A stretch of 64,000 nucleotides of DNA from Rhodanobacter humi (GTDB lineage Bacteria; Pseudomonadota; Gammaproteobacteria; Xanthomonadales; Rhodanobacteraceae). Under the pieces are notes generated by a model. It was not told the DNA's origin, made no database searches, and saw nothing but the letters and a program-made list of their open reading frames with translations. A program made the translations under genes and the position numbers. Of the stretch, positions 23,946 to 35,125 are shown in pieces (within the stretch, counting starts at the first letter, position 1; each line of letters starts with the position of its first letter). Location of the stretch: contig NZ_JBGBPY010000001.1 in assembly GCF_041107455.1 (NCBI RefSeq), forward strand, positions 2,356,001-2,420,000. The letters are read 5' to 3'.

Positions 23946-23974
23946 CACTAAGTCCGATGTTGCACTGCAGTCAA
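23946..23974 (-). promoter_or_regulatory. Predicted thr operon promoter
   Basis: Minus-strand TTGACT (23974-23969) and TTAGTG (23951-23946) with a 17-base spacer. Predicted start about 23939, just ahead of the ATG at 23937. The -35 is strong, the -10 weak. Confidence 0.45.
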
Positions 23975-24089
23975 CAGATGCATTTGCAACCGTTTTGCCG
24001 CTGCCGATGATGGCGGCCGGCCGCGGCAGGTTGTCGCGATGGCCCGTTTCGGCCGTCCGGCGCGGACCCGCATCACTACAATGGCGGCG

Positions 24090-24824
24090 ATGAATCCCTC
24101 TTTCCCCTTGCGCTGGCTGTTGCGTGCCGGCGTCGCGCTGCTTGCGTCCGGCGCCGGTGCGGCCGCCGCCGCAACGGATGTCCCGGACCCCATGCAACAG
24201 CGCGTGGCCGCCTGCGCCAGCTGCCACGGCGCCCACGGCGAAGGCCTGCCCGGCGATGCGAAGGTGCCGCGCCTGGCCGGCAAGCCGGCCGCGTACCTGC
24301 AGCAGCAGCTCGCATCCTTCCAGAGCGGTCGGCGCCATCATGCGGCGATGGAATACGTGGTGCGCCAACTGAGCCCGGACTACCTGCGCCAGATCGCCGA
24401 ATACTTCGCGGCCCAGCAGGTGCCGTATCGCAGGCAGACGGCGCCGGCGGTGTCCGCCGCCGCGATGCAGCGCGGCGAGCAGCTGGTGCGCCACGGCGAC
24501 CCCAGCCGCGGCGTGCCGTCCTGCGCGAGCTGCCACGGCGACACGCTGACCGGCGTGGAACCGATGATGCCGGGCCTGGCAGGCCTGTCCTATGCCTACA
24601 TCCATGCACAGCTCGATGCGTGGCGCACGCACCAGCGCGTCGCCGACGGCCCCGGCTGCATGGTCGTGGTGGCCAACCGCATGACTGGCGGCGATGTCGC
24701 CGCGGTGGCCGCGTGGCTGGCCAGCCAGCCGCCGCCGGCCGACATGCATCCCGTGCCGGCCAGTGCGCAGCGCGAGCCGCTGCCGGGCTGGTGCGTGCTG
24801 GGCAACGGCGGGGTGAACCCATGA
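24090..24824 (+). CDS. Diheme cytochrome c (c4-like)
   Basis: A 244-residue exported cytochrome. A signal peptide (basic start, hydrophobic stretch to about residue 27, GAGAAAAAT) precedes two class I cytochrome c domains, each with CASCH (about residues 44-48 and 146-150) and downstream methionine ligands (for example MEYVVRQLS and MMPGLAGL). It probably passes electrons from the membrane-anchored cytochrome encoded next to it to a terminal oxidase. Start ATG 24090 (MNPSFPLRW) gives the shortest complete signal peptide; ATG 24081 is an alternative. Its TGA overlaps the next ATG. Confidence 0.85.
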   Translation: MNPSFPLRWLLRAGVALLASGAGAAAAATDVPDPMQQRVAACASCHGAHGEGLPGDAKVPRLAGKPAAYLQQQLASFQSGRRHHAAMEYVVRQLSPDYLRQIAEYFAAQQVPYRRQTAPAVSAAAMQRGEQLVRHGDPSRGVPSCASCHGDTLTGVEPMMPGLAGLSYAYIHAQLDAWRTHQRVADGPGCMVVVANRMTGGDVAAVAAWLASQPPPADMHPVPASAQREPLPGWCVLGNGGVNP

Positions 24825-26113
24825 AACGCTGGTGGCGACGCGGCATCCTGGTCTTCCTGCTGCTCGGGATCGCGCTGCTCGGCTGGTGGCTGTTCGCGCC
24901 CGGCCGCGTGCAGCAGGTGCCGGCGGCGCAACGCGAGGCCGAGGCCGCGAAACTGCGCGACCCCGCGCTGATCGCACGCGGCGAATACCTCGCCGCCGTG
25001 GGCGACTGCGCCGCCTGCCACACCGAGCGCGGCGGTCAGCGTTATGCCGGCGGCCGCGTGCTGGCCACGCCGTTCGGCGACGTGCCCGCGCCGAACATCA
25101 CGCCCGATCCGGAGACCGGCATCGGCCAGTGGAGCTTCGAGGACTTCTGGCGCGCCTTGCACGAGGGCAAGGGCCGCGGCGGCGAGCTCTTGTATCCGGT
25201 GTTCTCCTACACCTCGTTCACCAAGGTCACCCGCGACGACGCGCTGGCGATCTTCGCCTGGCTGAAATCGCTGCCGCCGGTGCACCAGCCCGATCGCGAG
25301 CCGGGCCTGGCCTTCCCCTACAGCGTGCGCAGCAGCCTGCTGGCGTGGCGTGCGCTGTACTTCAAGCCAGGCGTGTACCGGCCCGACCCGGCCCGGTCGC
25401 CGGAATGGAACCGCGGTGCCTATCTCGTGCAGGGCCTGGGCCATTGCAACGAGTGCCATACCACGCGCAACGCCTGGGGCGGCTTGGAGCCGGATCGTCA
25501 TCTCGCCGGCGGCACCATTCCCGTGCAGGACTGGTATGCGCCCGATCTCGGCACGCAGCCGGGCGGCGGCCTGGCGGGCTGGAGCGGCCAGGACATCGTG
25601 GACCTGCTCAAGACCGGCCAGTCGGCCAGGGGCGTCGCCTTCGGTCCGATGGCCGACGTGGTGCGCAACAGCACCCAGCACATGAGCGACGCCGACCGGC
25701 AGGCGGTCGCGGTCTACCTGCAGGCGCTGCCCGCGCGCGCGGCTGCGCCCGCGCCCGCCGCATTCGCGCAGGTCGCCAGCCACGCGCAGGGCGGCGAGCT
25801 CTACGCGCGGCAGTGTGCCGCCTGCCACGGCAAGCAGGGCGAGGGCGTGCCTGGCGTCTATCCGCCGCTGGACGGCAACAGCTCGGTGACCGGGCCCACG
25901 GCCACCAATGCGGTGCGCAGCGTGCTGCTGGGCGGTTTCGCGCCGGCCACCGCCGGCAATCCGCGGCCGTATTCGATGCCGCCGTTCGCACAGCAGTTGA
26001 GCGACGACGAGGTGGCCGCGGTGGTCAACTACATCCGCCAGTCCTGGTCGAACCGCGCCAGCGCGGTGTGGCCCGCCGAAGTGGGTCGCCTGCGCCACAC
26101 GCCGGTGGATTGA
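24821..26113 (+). CDS. Triheme membrane-anchored cytochrome c (alcohol dehydrogenase subunit-like)
   Basis: A 430-residue protein with an N-terminal membrane segment (about residues 8-24) and three haem-binding sites: CAACH in domain 1, CNECH in domain 2 and CAACH in domain 3. The layout and length match the cytochrome subunit of PQQ-dependent alcohol/aldehyde dehydrogenases and related gluconate dehydrogenase cytochromes. No dehydrogenase catalytic subunit is adjacent, so the electron donor is unknown; its neighbour is the c4-like cytochrome, with ATGA coupling. Confidence 0.87.
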   Translation: MKRWWRRGILVFLLLGIALLGWWLFAPGRVQQVPAAQREAEAAKLRDPALIARGEYLAAVGDCAACHTERGGQRYAGGRVLATPFGDVPAPNITPDPETGIGQWSFEDFWRALHEGKGRGGELLYPVFSYTSFTKVTRDDALAIFAWLKSLPPVHQPDREPGLAFPYSVRSSLLAWRALYFKPGVYRPDPARSPEWNRGAYLVQGLGHCNECHTTRNAWGGLEPDRHLAGGTIPVQDWYAPDLGTQPGGGLAGWSGQDIVDLLKTGQSARGVAFGPMADVVRNSTQHMSDADRQAVAVYLQALPARAAAPAPAAFAQVASHAQGGELYARQCAACHGKQGEGVPGVYPPLDGNSSVTGPTATNAVRSVLLGGFAPATAGNPRPYSMPPFAQQLSDDEVAAVVNYIRQSWSNRASAVWPAEVGRLRHTPVD

Positions 26114-26186
26114 ATCGCAGCGTCGGGTTGCGCGTGGCATCCTGCACCGTCGCCGGCCCGTCGTTTCCGGGCTGCGGGGGTCCGTC

Positions 26187-26624
26187 ATGCGCCTGTGGTC
26201 GCTGCACCCGCGTTACCTGGATGCGAAAGGCCTGGTGGCTCTGTGGCGCGAGGCGCTGCTGGCGCGCGCCGTGCTGCGCGGCGCCACGCGCGGCTATCGC
26301 CGGCATCCCCAGCTTGACCGCTTCCGCGAACATCCCGCGCCGCGGCTGGCGATCAACGCGTATCTCGCCGCAGTGCACGCCGAGTCGCAGGCGCGCGGCT
26401 ACCGCTTCGACCGCAGCCGTTTCGGGCCGGTGCGCGGCGAGGTGGCGGCACTCCCCCTGAACGAAGGCCAGCTCGACCTCGAATGGCGGCACCTGCTGGC
26501 CAAGCTCGAAGTGCGTGACCCGGCGTTGCATGCGCGTTGGTGCGGACAGGCCCGCCCGGACTGCCATCCGCTGTTCCGCCTGCAGCCGGGGCCGGTGGCC
26601 GCGTGGGAGCGTGCCGGCGGTTAG
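26187..26624 (+). CDS. Pyrimidine dimer DNA glycosylase/endonuclease V-like protein
   Basis: A 145-residue protein beginning MRLWSLHPRYLDAKGLVALWREALLA and containing GYRRHPQLDRF, the pattern I associate with the bacterial branch of the T4 endonuclease V-like (Pyr_excise) family, which excises UV-induced pyrimidine dimers. Length is typical. The T4 enzyme uses its N-terminal Thr as nucleophile; here residue 2 is Arg, so the chemistry, if any, may differ. Starts 73 bases after the cytochrome gene and converges on the phosphodiesterase. Confidence 0.7.
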   Translation: MRLWSLHPRYLDAKGLVALWREALLARAVLRGATRGYRRHPQLDRFREHPAPRLAINAYLAAVHAESQARGYRFDRSRFGPVRGEVAALPLNEGQLDLEWRHLLAKLEVRDPALHARWCGQARPDCHPLFRLQPGPVAAWERAGG

Positions 26625-26630
26625 CGCCCG

Positions 26631-28625
26631 TCAGCGCGACAGGTCGATCGCGTAGGTCGCCGTGCCGTCGCCGTGGTCCTTCACTTCGCGGATGGGGGCG
26701 AGCCCGTCGGCGTGCGCGATGGCGGCCTTGCCGCTGGCGCTGGTGAACAGCACCGGGCCGGCCGTCTTGAGCGGGGCGAAACGCCAGGAGCGGGCGGGCA
26801 GCTCGCGTGCGGTGATCTCGCGGTGCTGCTGCAGCCAGCGCGCCACGATCTCGCGCGTGCCGTCGGGTGCGGCCAGCACGATGTTCCTGCCGTCCAGCCC
26901 CGGGAAACGGCCGCCGCCGCTGGCGCGGTAGTTGTTGGTGACCACGATGAAGGGCTGGTCGGGCCGCACCGGCTTGCCGTCGAACGTCAGCGACACGATG
27001 CGCTGGCCCGCGGGCCTGCTCACGTCGATGACGTAGGCGATGCCGCCCTGGAGCTGGTCGAAGTTGAAGCCGGGGAAGCGGGTGTTGACGAGTTCCTGCG
27101 GCGTGCCCTTCGCCGGGTCGATGCGGTTGAAGCGCCTGGCGGATTCCTCCAGCCACGCCTTCACGCCGGCACCATCGGTTTTCACTGCGGCGAGCGTGTT
27201 CGGATAGAAGTAGAGGTCCGCCGCGCTGCGCAGGGTGAGTGGGCCGGGCGCCACGTCGGTGTAGTCGTCCGGACCGCCAAAGCCGGTACGGAACGCGGCG
27301 GCGGCGGAGAGCACCGGCACATTCGCCAGTTCCGGATGCAGGCGCGGCAGCTCGGCGCGCACGTAGTCGCGCTGCGCCGCGTTGACCACGGCGAGCGCGC
27401 TCATGTCGCCCTCGTCGGCGAAATAGCTGCTCATGCGCACGCGACTGGTGCCGATAGTCGTGTTCACGTAGGCCACCGCCGCCGCCTGCACGCCGGCCAC
27501 CAGCGGCGCGATGGCGGGATCGGGCGCCACACAGCTGGCGGCGTCGCCGGGTTTCGTGCAGATCGGCCGTACCTCGCTGTGCGTTTCCTGCTTGTCGATC
27601 GCCCAACGGCCGTCGACGCGATCCAGCGCCAGCGCTATCACGCCCAGGTCCTTGCCGAAGAAACCGCCCATCACCGCGGGCTTGCCGCGCACGAAGCCGC
27701 GCACGTCGTCCACGTCCTTCATCTTCGCGAAGCGCGGGCCGGGGAACTCGGTGTGCGAGTGGCCGAGCAGCAGCACGTCGATGCCGGGCACGCCGGCCAG
27801 GTGCCAGCCGGCATTTTCCATCGCGGGCGTGTACGGCGCGGTGTCGAGCCCGCCGTGCACGATCGCGACCACCAGGTCGGGGTGCTGCGCCTCGATCTGC
27901 GGCAGGTACTTCTTCGCCGCCTCCACCACGCCGTCCGCCGTGACTTTGCCGGCCAGGTTCTGCTTGTCCCATTGCATGATCGGCGGCGGGGTGAAGCCGA
28001 TGATCGCCACGCGCAACGTCACGTCTTCCGCCTTGCCGTCGGGCAGCGTCACGCGGATCGGCTTGGTCACGATGGTCCACGGCTGGAAGATCGGCTGGCC
28101 GTCGCGCGCGCTGTCCACGTTCGCCAGCACCAGCGGAAAGTGCGGGCCGGCGCAACGCTGCCGTTCGCCGCCGTCCACATTCATCGGCGTGCCGGTGACC
28201 TGCGAGAGCCAGCCCAGCCCGTAGTTGAACTCGTGGTTGCCCGCAGTGCCGCCGTCGTAGCTCACCGCGTCCATCGCGCGGTAGATCGCCAGCTCCTGGT
28301 CGCAGGCCAGCTTCTGCACCTGCGCCTGCCAGTCGGCCAGCACCGTGCCCTGGATGGTGTCGCCGCTGTCGAACAGGAAGTGGTTCGGATACTGCTTGCG
28401 CGCCTCGCCGATCAGCGTGGCGGTGCGCTCGAAACCCAGCGTGAGGTCGGCCTTCTGCTTGTAGTAGTCGTAGCCGAGGATGTTGGAGTGGATGTCGGTG
28501 GTTTCCAGGATCGCCACCGTGGCGCGCGTGCCGTCCGGCAGCGCGGGCGCACGCGAGGGCTGATGGGCGCAGCCGGCGAGCAGGGCGGCGGCGAGCAGGG
28601 CAAGCGCGGTACGGCGTGGAAACAT
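26631..28625 (-). CDS. cpdB: 2',3'-cyclic-nucleotide 2'-phosphodiesterase/3'-nucleotidase, lipoprotein
   Basis: A 664-residue calcineurin-like phosphoesterase of the 5'-nucleotidase family. A lipoprotein signal with lipobox LLAGC ends near residue 18. The metallophosphatase motifs follow in order: TTDIHSNILG, DSGDTIQG, GNHEFNYG, VHGGLD and GHSHTEF. The C-terminal substrate domain includes TNNYRASGGGRFPG. It should hydrolyse 2',3'-cyclic nucleotides and 3'-nucleotides in the periplasm for nucleoside salvage. Start ATG 28625 (MFPRRTAL) gives a normal signal; an upstream in-frame ATG at 28646 is possible. The CpdB label rather than UshA rests on the DYYKQKADLTLGFERTATLI region. Confidence 0.85.
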   Translation of the reverse strand: MFPRRTALALLAAALLAGCAHQPSRAPALPDGTRATVAILETTDIHSNILGYDYYKQKADLTLGFERTATLIGEARKQYPNHFLFDSGDTIQGTVLADWQAQVQKLACDQELAIYRAMDAVSYDGGTAGNHEFNYGLGWLSQVTGTPMNVDGGERQRCAGPHFPLVLANVDSARDGQPIFQPWTIVTKPIRVTLPDGKAEDVTLRVAIIGFTPPPIMQWDKQNLAGKVTADGVVEAAKKYLPQIEAQHPDLVVAIVHGGLDTAPYTPAMENAGWHLAGVPGIDVLLLGHSHTEFPGPRFAKMKDVDDVRGFVRGKPAVMGGFFGKDLGVIALALDRVDGRWAIDKQETHSEVRPICTKPGDAASCVAPDPAIAPLVAGVQAAAVAYVNTTIGTSRVRMSSYFADEGDMSALAVVNAAQRDYVRAELPRLHPELANVPVLSAAAAFRTGFGGPDDYTDVAPGPLTLRSAADLYFYPNTLAAVKTDGAGVKAWLEESARRFNRIDPAKGTPQELVNTRFPGFNFDQLQGGIAYVIDVSRPAGQRIVSLTFDGKPVRPDQPFIVVTNNYRASGGGRFPGLDGRNIVLAAPDGTREIVARWLQQHREITARELPARSWRFAPLKTAGPVLFTSASGKAAIAHADGLAPIREVKDHGDGTATYAIDLSR

Positions 28626-28662
28626 GACGAGATCGCATAAGTGCATGGAATCGGCAAGCTAG

Positions 28663-31056
<2,394 letters not shown>

Positions 31057-31084
31057 GGCTGGTTGCCGTTCCAGTGACGTGACG

Positions 31085-31114
31085 CGAAACGGGGCGCCTT
31101 GGCGCCCCGTTTCG
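31085..31114 (+). terminator. Intrinsic terminator after icd
   Basis: Perfect 14-bp stem (CGAAACGGGGCGCC and its complement) with a two-base loop, 28 bases after the icd stop, followed by TTCTG. The U-run is short, but the stem is very stable. Confidence 0.85.
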
Positions 31115-31261
31115 TTCTGCGGGATAAATGTGGCGCTGGGTCTGATCGCTGGAACCAGGGGCCTGTGATCAACTGGTCGTTAGGTTGTCCATCGGCCTCA
31201 GATATGAAGGTGCTTCGTCTGCTGGCAATGTTTGTGTTGGATCGCGGCGAACCCTCAAACA
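31115..31261. other. Intergenic region after icd
   Basis: Lower GC than its surroundings; it separates the icd terminator from the 3' end of the small exported protein on the minus strand. No ORF or RNA element recognised. Confidence 0.5.
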
Positions 31262-31789
31262 CTATCGATCCGCTCCAAGCCGACATGGATTCTCGCTGGC
31301 CTTGCCGAAGCGCTTCGAACCCATGGGAACCATTCCACCGAACTTCCTTCCGACGGGCGCACCCTTTTCGCCCAGTGGCTGGTAAACCCAGAAGACAACG
31401 AAGTCCCGTATGTCCTTCATTGCTCCAAGCTTGGGGAAGTAGTGATCAAGTGCAATCTGCCCAGCGATGCTTCTATGAGGCGGTATGTCGTAGCGCCGCT
31501 CCGGAAAGTCTTCGATGGGATACGCCTGCTGAAGTGTCTTGCCTGCGTAAGCTTGGTAAATCACAAGCCCTCTTCCGAGCGATGCGCCCCAGGGAAGGTT
31601 CGCCAGATCCATGGTCAGCGGCTTGTCCGAGCAATTCCATACACGCATGTCCAAATAGACGTGATGGTCAGACCTTTCGATTCCGCCTGCCTCGACCGCG
31701 ATAGGGTAGCTTGCACCAGTCGGCCATCCCTTGGCCGCGTGTGGCAGTGCAAGGGCTAGAGCTGCGCAGGCAATCAGTCCAGCTTTCAT
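31262..31789 (-). CDS. Small exported protein of unknown function
   Basis: A 175-residue protein with a clear signal peptide (MKAGLIACAALALALPHAAKG, cleavage near residue 20) and a compact beta-rich remainder with one cysteine in the mature part near VWNCSDKPLTMDLANLPWG; reminiscent of a single immunoglobulin-like exported domain. Start ATG 31789 has an excellent AAGGAG seven bases upstream. Base composition is visibly lower in GC than neighbouring genes, with A/T-ending codons far more frequent, suggesting recent acquisition. No function assigned. Confidence 0.75.
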   Translation of the reverse strand: MKAGLIACAALALALPHAAKGWPTGASYPIAVEAGGIERSDHHVYLDMRVWNCSDKPLTMDLANLPWGASLGRGLVIYQAYAGKTLQQAYPIEDFPERRYDIPPHRSIAGQIALDHYFPKLGAMKDIRDFVVFWVYQPLGEKGAPVGRKFGGMVPMGSKRFGKASENPCRLGADR

Positions 31790-31984
31790 ATGCACTCCTT
31801 GTTGGTACATCGAGCATCGAAACTGCTCGCTCAGGGTCAAAGGCGAGCCTGATCATCGCTCATTGATCTCGCCGCGACTTCGCGTCGGCAAGGGAGCATG
31901 CGTTGACCGGGTACGCTTGTTCAAGCGCCGTTGCCCCATACCAGCGAACATCGCGTATCTGGCGCGGTCATAGCGCCGATGCCA

Positions 31985-32005
31985 GGAACAGCGACGTGCT
32001 GTTCC
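31985..32005. promoter_or_regulatory. Inverted repeat upstream of traB/gumN-like gene
   Basis: Perfect 8-bp inverted repeat GGAACAGC-gacgt-GCTGTTCC ending 17 bases before the ATG of the downstream gene. It could be an operator or an RNA hairpin in the leader; no regulator is recognised. Confidence 0.35.
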
Positions 32006-32022
32006 GGTACCGAGAACGACCG

Positions 32023-33138
32023 ATGAGGAAGAGCCTGATGCGCCCCTGGACCGTGCTGCTGTGTTTCGCGCTGGCCGCACCGACCGCGCTTGCTGCGCCG
32101 CTGCAGACGCCGCCGGTGGCAAGCACGACGGCAGCGCCGCCGGTACCCGCCGACGTGCCGCTGCTGGCGCCCGTGGTGGTGAGCGGCGTGGTGCCGGGGC
32201 CGGGGCTGTGGAAGGTGAGCAAGGGCGATCACGTGCTGTGGGTGCTGGGCACGCTGTCGCCGCTGCCGGGGCATATCCAGTGGGAGTCGCGCGAGGTGGC
32301 GCAGGTGCTCGCGCAGTCCAAGCAGGTGCTGCTGGAGCCGAAGATCAAGCTCAAGGCGGACATCGGTTTCTTCGGAAAGCTCTTCCTGCTGCCCACGGCC
32401 TATGGCGCGCGCAAGAACCCGGATGGCAAGACGCTGGACCAGGTGATGGATGCGCCGACCTACGCGCGTTGGCAGGCGCTGAAGCGGAAGTATCTCGGCG
32501 ACGACAGTGGCATCGAACGCTGGCGCCCGCTGTTCGCGGCGCAGGAGTTGTACCGGAAGGCGCTCAAGGCGAATGGGCTAAGCAACGACGGCGGCGTGTC
32601 GGGTGCCGTGGCGGCGATGGCGAAGCAGGACGGCGTGCCGGAGACGCCGGTGGAATACCGCGTGGAGATCAAGCAGCCGCGCGAGGCGCTGAAGGCGTTC
32701 AAGGCCGCGGCGCCCAGCGACCTGGAATGCTTCAACCGCACGCTGGACAGCATCGAGCACGACCTGCCGGCGATGACCGCGCGCGCGAACGCCTGGGCCA
32801 CCGGCGACCTGGAAGAGTTGCGCCGCTTGCCCGACAGCCATCGCCGCGATGCCTGCGTCACCGCGATCACCAGCGCCGGTTTCGCCCACCAGCTCGGTCT
32901 CGACGACGTGCCTGCGCAACTGGAAGCCGCGTGGTTGGCCGCGGCGCGCGATGCGCTCGCGAAGGACGACACCGGCTTTGCCCTGCTGCCGATGGGCGAG
33001 CTGTTGTCGCCCACCGGCTACGTGAGCAAGTTGAAGGCCGCCGGCTACACGGTGGAGGCGCCGCTGGGGCTGGACGAGGCGCCGACCGCCGCAGGCAGCG
33101 CCACGGCACCTGCCACGGCGACCAGCGTCACGCGCTGA
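32023..33138 (+). CDS. TraB/GumN family exported protein
   Basis: A 371-residue protein with signal peptide (to about residue 25, PTALAAP) and the TraB/GumN fold: GLWKVSKGDHVLWVLGTLSPLP near residues 65-85, the central EPKIKLKAD and helical region, and the C-terminal LLPMGELLSPTGYVSKLKAAGYTVE. The family (PF01963) is Tiki-like and may act on peptides at the cell surface; its exact role is unknown. A second ATG at 32038 has a better-placed AGGA and would give a signal peptide shortened by five residues. Converges directly on the aldo/keto reductase gene, with stop codons touching. Confidence 0.85.
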   Translation: MRKSLMRPWTVLLCFALAAPTALAAPLQTPPVASTTAAPPVPADVPLLAPVVVSGVVPGPGLWKVSKGDHVLWVLGTLSPLPGHIQWESREVAQVLAQSKQVLLEPKIKLKADIGFFGKLFLLPTAYGARKNPDGKTLDQVMDAPTYARWQALKRKYLGDDSGIERWRPLFAAQELYRKALKANGLSNDGGVSGAVAAMAKQDGVPETPVEYRVEIKQPREALKAFKAAAPSDLECFNRTLDSIEHDLPAMTARANAWATGDLEELRRLPDSHRRDACVTAITSAGFAHQLGLDDVPAQLEAAWLAAARDALAKDDTGFALLPMGELLSPTGYVSKLKAAGYTVEAPLGLDEAPTAAGSATAPATATSVTR

Positions 33139-34086
33139 TCAGCTCGCGCTGGCGCGATCCAACGCGGCGATCTCTTCGCCGCCCAGGTTGAGCTGCATCG
33201 CGCCCAGCAATTCCTGCAGCTGCGCCACGCTGGTGGCGCTGGCGATCGGTGCGGTGACGGATGGACGCGCGATCAGCCAGGCCAGCGCGACTTGCGCGGG
33301 CGTGGCCTTGTGCGCGGCGGCGATGTCGTCCAGCGCGACGAGCACCGCCAGGCCGTGCGGGTTGAGGAAGCGCTTCGCCGCGCCGCCGCGCGCGCTGCTC
33401 TTGGCCAAGTCCGCCGCGCTGCGGTACTTGCCGCTGAGGAAACCGCTGGCCAGCGCGTAGTAGCAGGTCACGCCCAGCTCTTGTTCGCGCACCAGCGGTT
33501 CGAGTTCCGTCTCGTAGCCGGCGCGCGCGACGAGGTTGTATTCCGGCTGCAGGCATTCGTAGCGGGGCAGGCCGTATGCCTTCGACACCGCCAGCGCCTC
33601 GACGGTGCGGTCGGCGCTGAAGTTGGAGGCGCCGATCGCGCGCAGCTTGCCTTCCCCGATCAATCGCGCGAACTCGCCCAGCGTCTCGTGCATGGGCACG
33701 CTGGCGTCGTCCTGGTGGGCGAAGTAGAGGTCGATGCGGTCGGTCTTGAGGCGCTGGAGCGAACCCTCCACCGCCGCGCGGATGTTGATCGGCGACAGGC
33801 CGGGGTGCTGGTCCCACTTCGCCACCTTGGTGGCGATCAGCACGCGGTCGCGCTTGCCGCTCTTTTGCAGCCACTTGCCGATGATGGCTTCCGACTCGCC
33901 GCCGCGGTTGCCCGGCACCCAGGCCGGGTAGACGTCGGCGGTGTCGACGAGGTTGCCGCCACCGTCGACGAAGGCGTCGAGCAGCTCGAACGCGCGCGCC
34001 TCGTCCACGCTCCAGCCGAACACGTTGCCGCCGAACACCAGCGGGGCGATGGAGAGCGGCGAGCGGCCGAGCGGACGGTATTGCAT
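33139..34086 (-). CDS. Aldo/keto reductase
   Basis: A 315-residue NADPH-dependent (beta/alpha)8 oxidoreductase. The catalytic tetrad region is visible: DTADVYPAW (Asp, Tyr), ATKVAKWD (Lys) and DLYFAHQDD (His), followed by GASNF and the cofactor segment IASATSVAQLQE. Similar to YajO/YghZ-type reductases acting on aldehydes. GGAGATTTCC precedes the ATG. The two downstream-reading neighbours (monooxygenase-like and cupin genes) lie on the same strand upstream and may be co-transcribed. Confidence 0.9.
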   Translation of the reverse strand: MQYRPLGRSPLSIAPLVFGGNVFGWSVDEARAFELLDAFVDGGGNLVDTADVYPAWVPGNRGGESEAIIGKWLQKSGKRDRVLIATKVAKWDQHPGLSPINIRAAVEGSLQRLKTDRIDLYFAHQDDASVPMHETLGEFARLIGEGKLRAIGASNFSADRTVEALAVSKAYGLPRYECLQPEYNLVARAGYETELEPLVREQELGVTCYYALASGFLSGKYRSAADLAKSSARGGAAKRFLNPHGLAVLVALDDIAAAHKATPAQVALAWLIARPSVTAPIASATSVAQLQELLGAMQLNLGGEEIAALDRASAS

Positions 34087-34134
34087 GGAAATCTCCTGGT
34101 GCCGATGCGGCCGGACGGCACCACGAGCGCCGAC

Positions 34135-34449
34135 TCAGCCGGAACTTTCGAAAGCACTCACGACGTAGTGCCGGACCTGCGGTTCGAATTCCAGCAGATA
34201 GTCCCGGTCCTCGGGGTAGTACTTGGCCGTGAGCAACGCGTCTCCGGCGAAGGCACGTATGCTCTCCTCCGAATCCCAGTGCGTCACGGTCATGAAGTGC
34301 GTGACCTCGGCCTCGTCGCGCCGAAGCACGGCGACCGAGCGGTTGCCGGAAACGGAACGGTAGTCCGGAATGGCGCGCTGCTCAAGGAAGCGCGCGTAGG
34401 CATCGGCCTTGGCGCGTGGCGTGATGCCGTGCCAGATGCGGCAGATCAT
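34135..34449 (-). CDS. Antibiotic biosynthesis monooxygenase-like (dimeric alpha/beta barrel) protein
   Basis: A 104-residue small protein, MICRIWHGITP... with HFMTVTHWDSEESIRAFAG, typical of ABM/YgiN-type ferredoxin-like barrels. GGGAGAACCCG precedes the ATG at 34449. Members range from quinol monooxygenases to stress proteins, so no substrate is assigned. Confidence 0.75.
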   Translation of the reverse strand: MICRIWHGITPRAKADAYARFLEQRAIPDYRSVSGNRSVAVLRRDEAEVTHFMTVTHWDSEESIRAFAGDALLTAKYYPEDRDYLLEFEPQVRHYVVSAFESSG

Positions 34450-34483
34450 CGGGTTCTCCCGTGCCGGGTCAATCAGGGTACGC

Positions 34484-34849
34484 CTAGACCCAGACGTCGT
34501 TGCGGGCCGTCCGCTCGCTGGCCGCGTCCCCGGTGTTGACGACACCGCGCGGCTCGACCAGCAACACCTTGGCCTCGCCGTCGGCAAACGGCTTGTGCTC
34601 GACGCCCTTCGGCACCACGAACATCTCGCCCGCGGCGAGCTCCACGGCGCCGTCGCGGAAGTCGATGCGCAACCGGCCTTCGAGGACGATGAAGACTTCG
34701 TCGGTGTCCGCGTGGGCATGCCAGACGAAGTCGCCCGCCAGCCGCACGAGCTTGAACTGGTAGTCGTTCATTTCGGCGACCACTCTGGGTTGCCATGGCT
34801 CGGCGAAGAGGGCGAGCTTCTGCTGGAAGTTGATGGCCTGGCGGTTCAC
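34484..34849 (-). CDS. Cupin domain protein
   Basis: A 121-residue single-domain cupin. Motif 1 [18 protein letters not shown] (two His and a Glu as metal ligands) and motif 2 [15 protein letters not shown] are intact. A GTG start at 34849 with CGGAG upstream gives the canonical N-terminus [15 protein letters not shown]; the frame is open further upstream without a good start. Co-directional with the monooxygenase-like gene 34 bases downstream. Confidence 0.82.
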   Translation of the reverse strand: MNRQAINFQQKLALFAEPWQPRVVAEMNDYQFKLVRLAGDFVWHAHADTDEVFIVLEGRLRIDFRDGAVELAAGEMFVVPKGVEHKPFADGEAKVLLVEPRGVVNTGDAASERTARNDVWV

Positions 34850-34915
34850 GGGCGCACTCCGTTCATGGGCGACCCCGACCGGGCATGCCGATGCGGGCAT
34901 GCCCGGTCGGCCAGC

Positions 34916-35125
34916 TCAGGGCGAGTTGATGGGAAACAGCCGGCGGGCACCGCCGGCCGTGGCGCGCCACGAGTTGCGGCGTTCGGCGGCGTCCGGCGCA
35001 GTCAGTTGACGGAACGCGCCACGCAGGGTCAGCGGGCGCCGGTCCGCGCGGTCCAGCTCGCGGACGAGTTCGGGGGAATGCACATGGCCGTGCTGCAGCA
35101 GCAGGCCGACGAAGGGCGAGCGCAT
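34916..35125 (-). CDS. Small hypothetical protein divergent from LysR regulator
   Basis: A 69-residue ORF with AAGGAA six bases before its ATG at 35125. It starts MRSPFVGLLLQHGHVHSPEL and ends RRLFPINSP; no transmembrane segment or cysteine pair. It lies back to back with the LysR gene across about 100 bases, the usual place for a LysR target. Not recognised; may be a real small gene or the remnant of a longer one. Confidence 0.5.
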   Translation of the reverse strand: MRSPFVGLLLQHGHVHSPELVRELDRADRRPLTLRGAFRQLTAPDAAERRNSWRATAGGARRLFPINSP

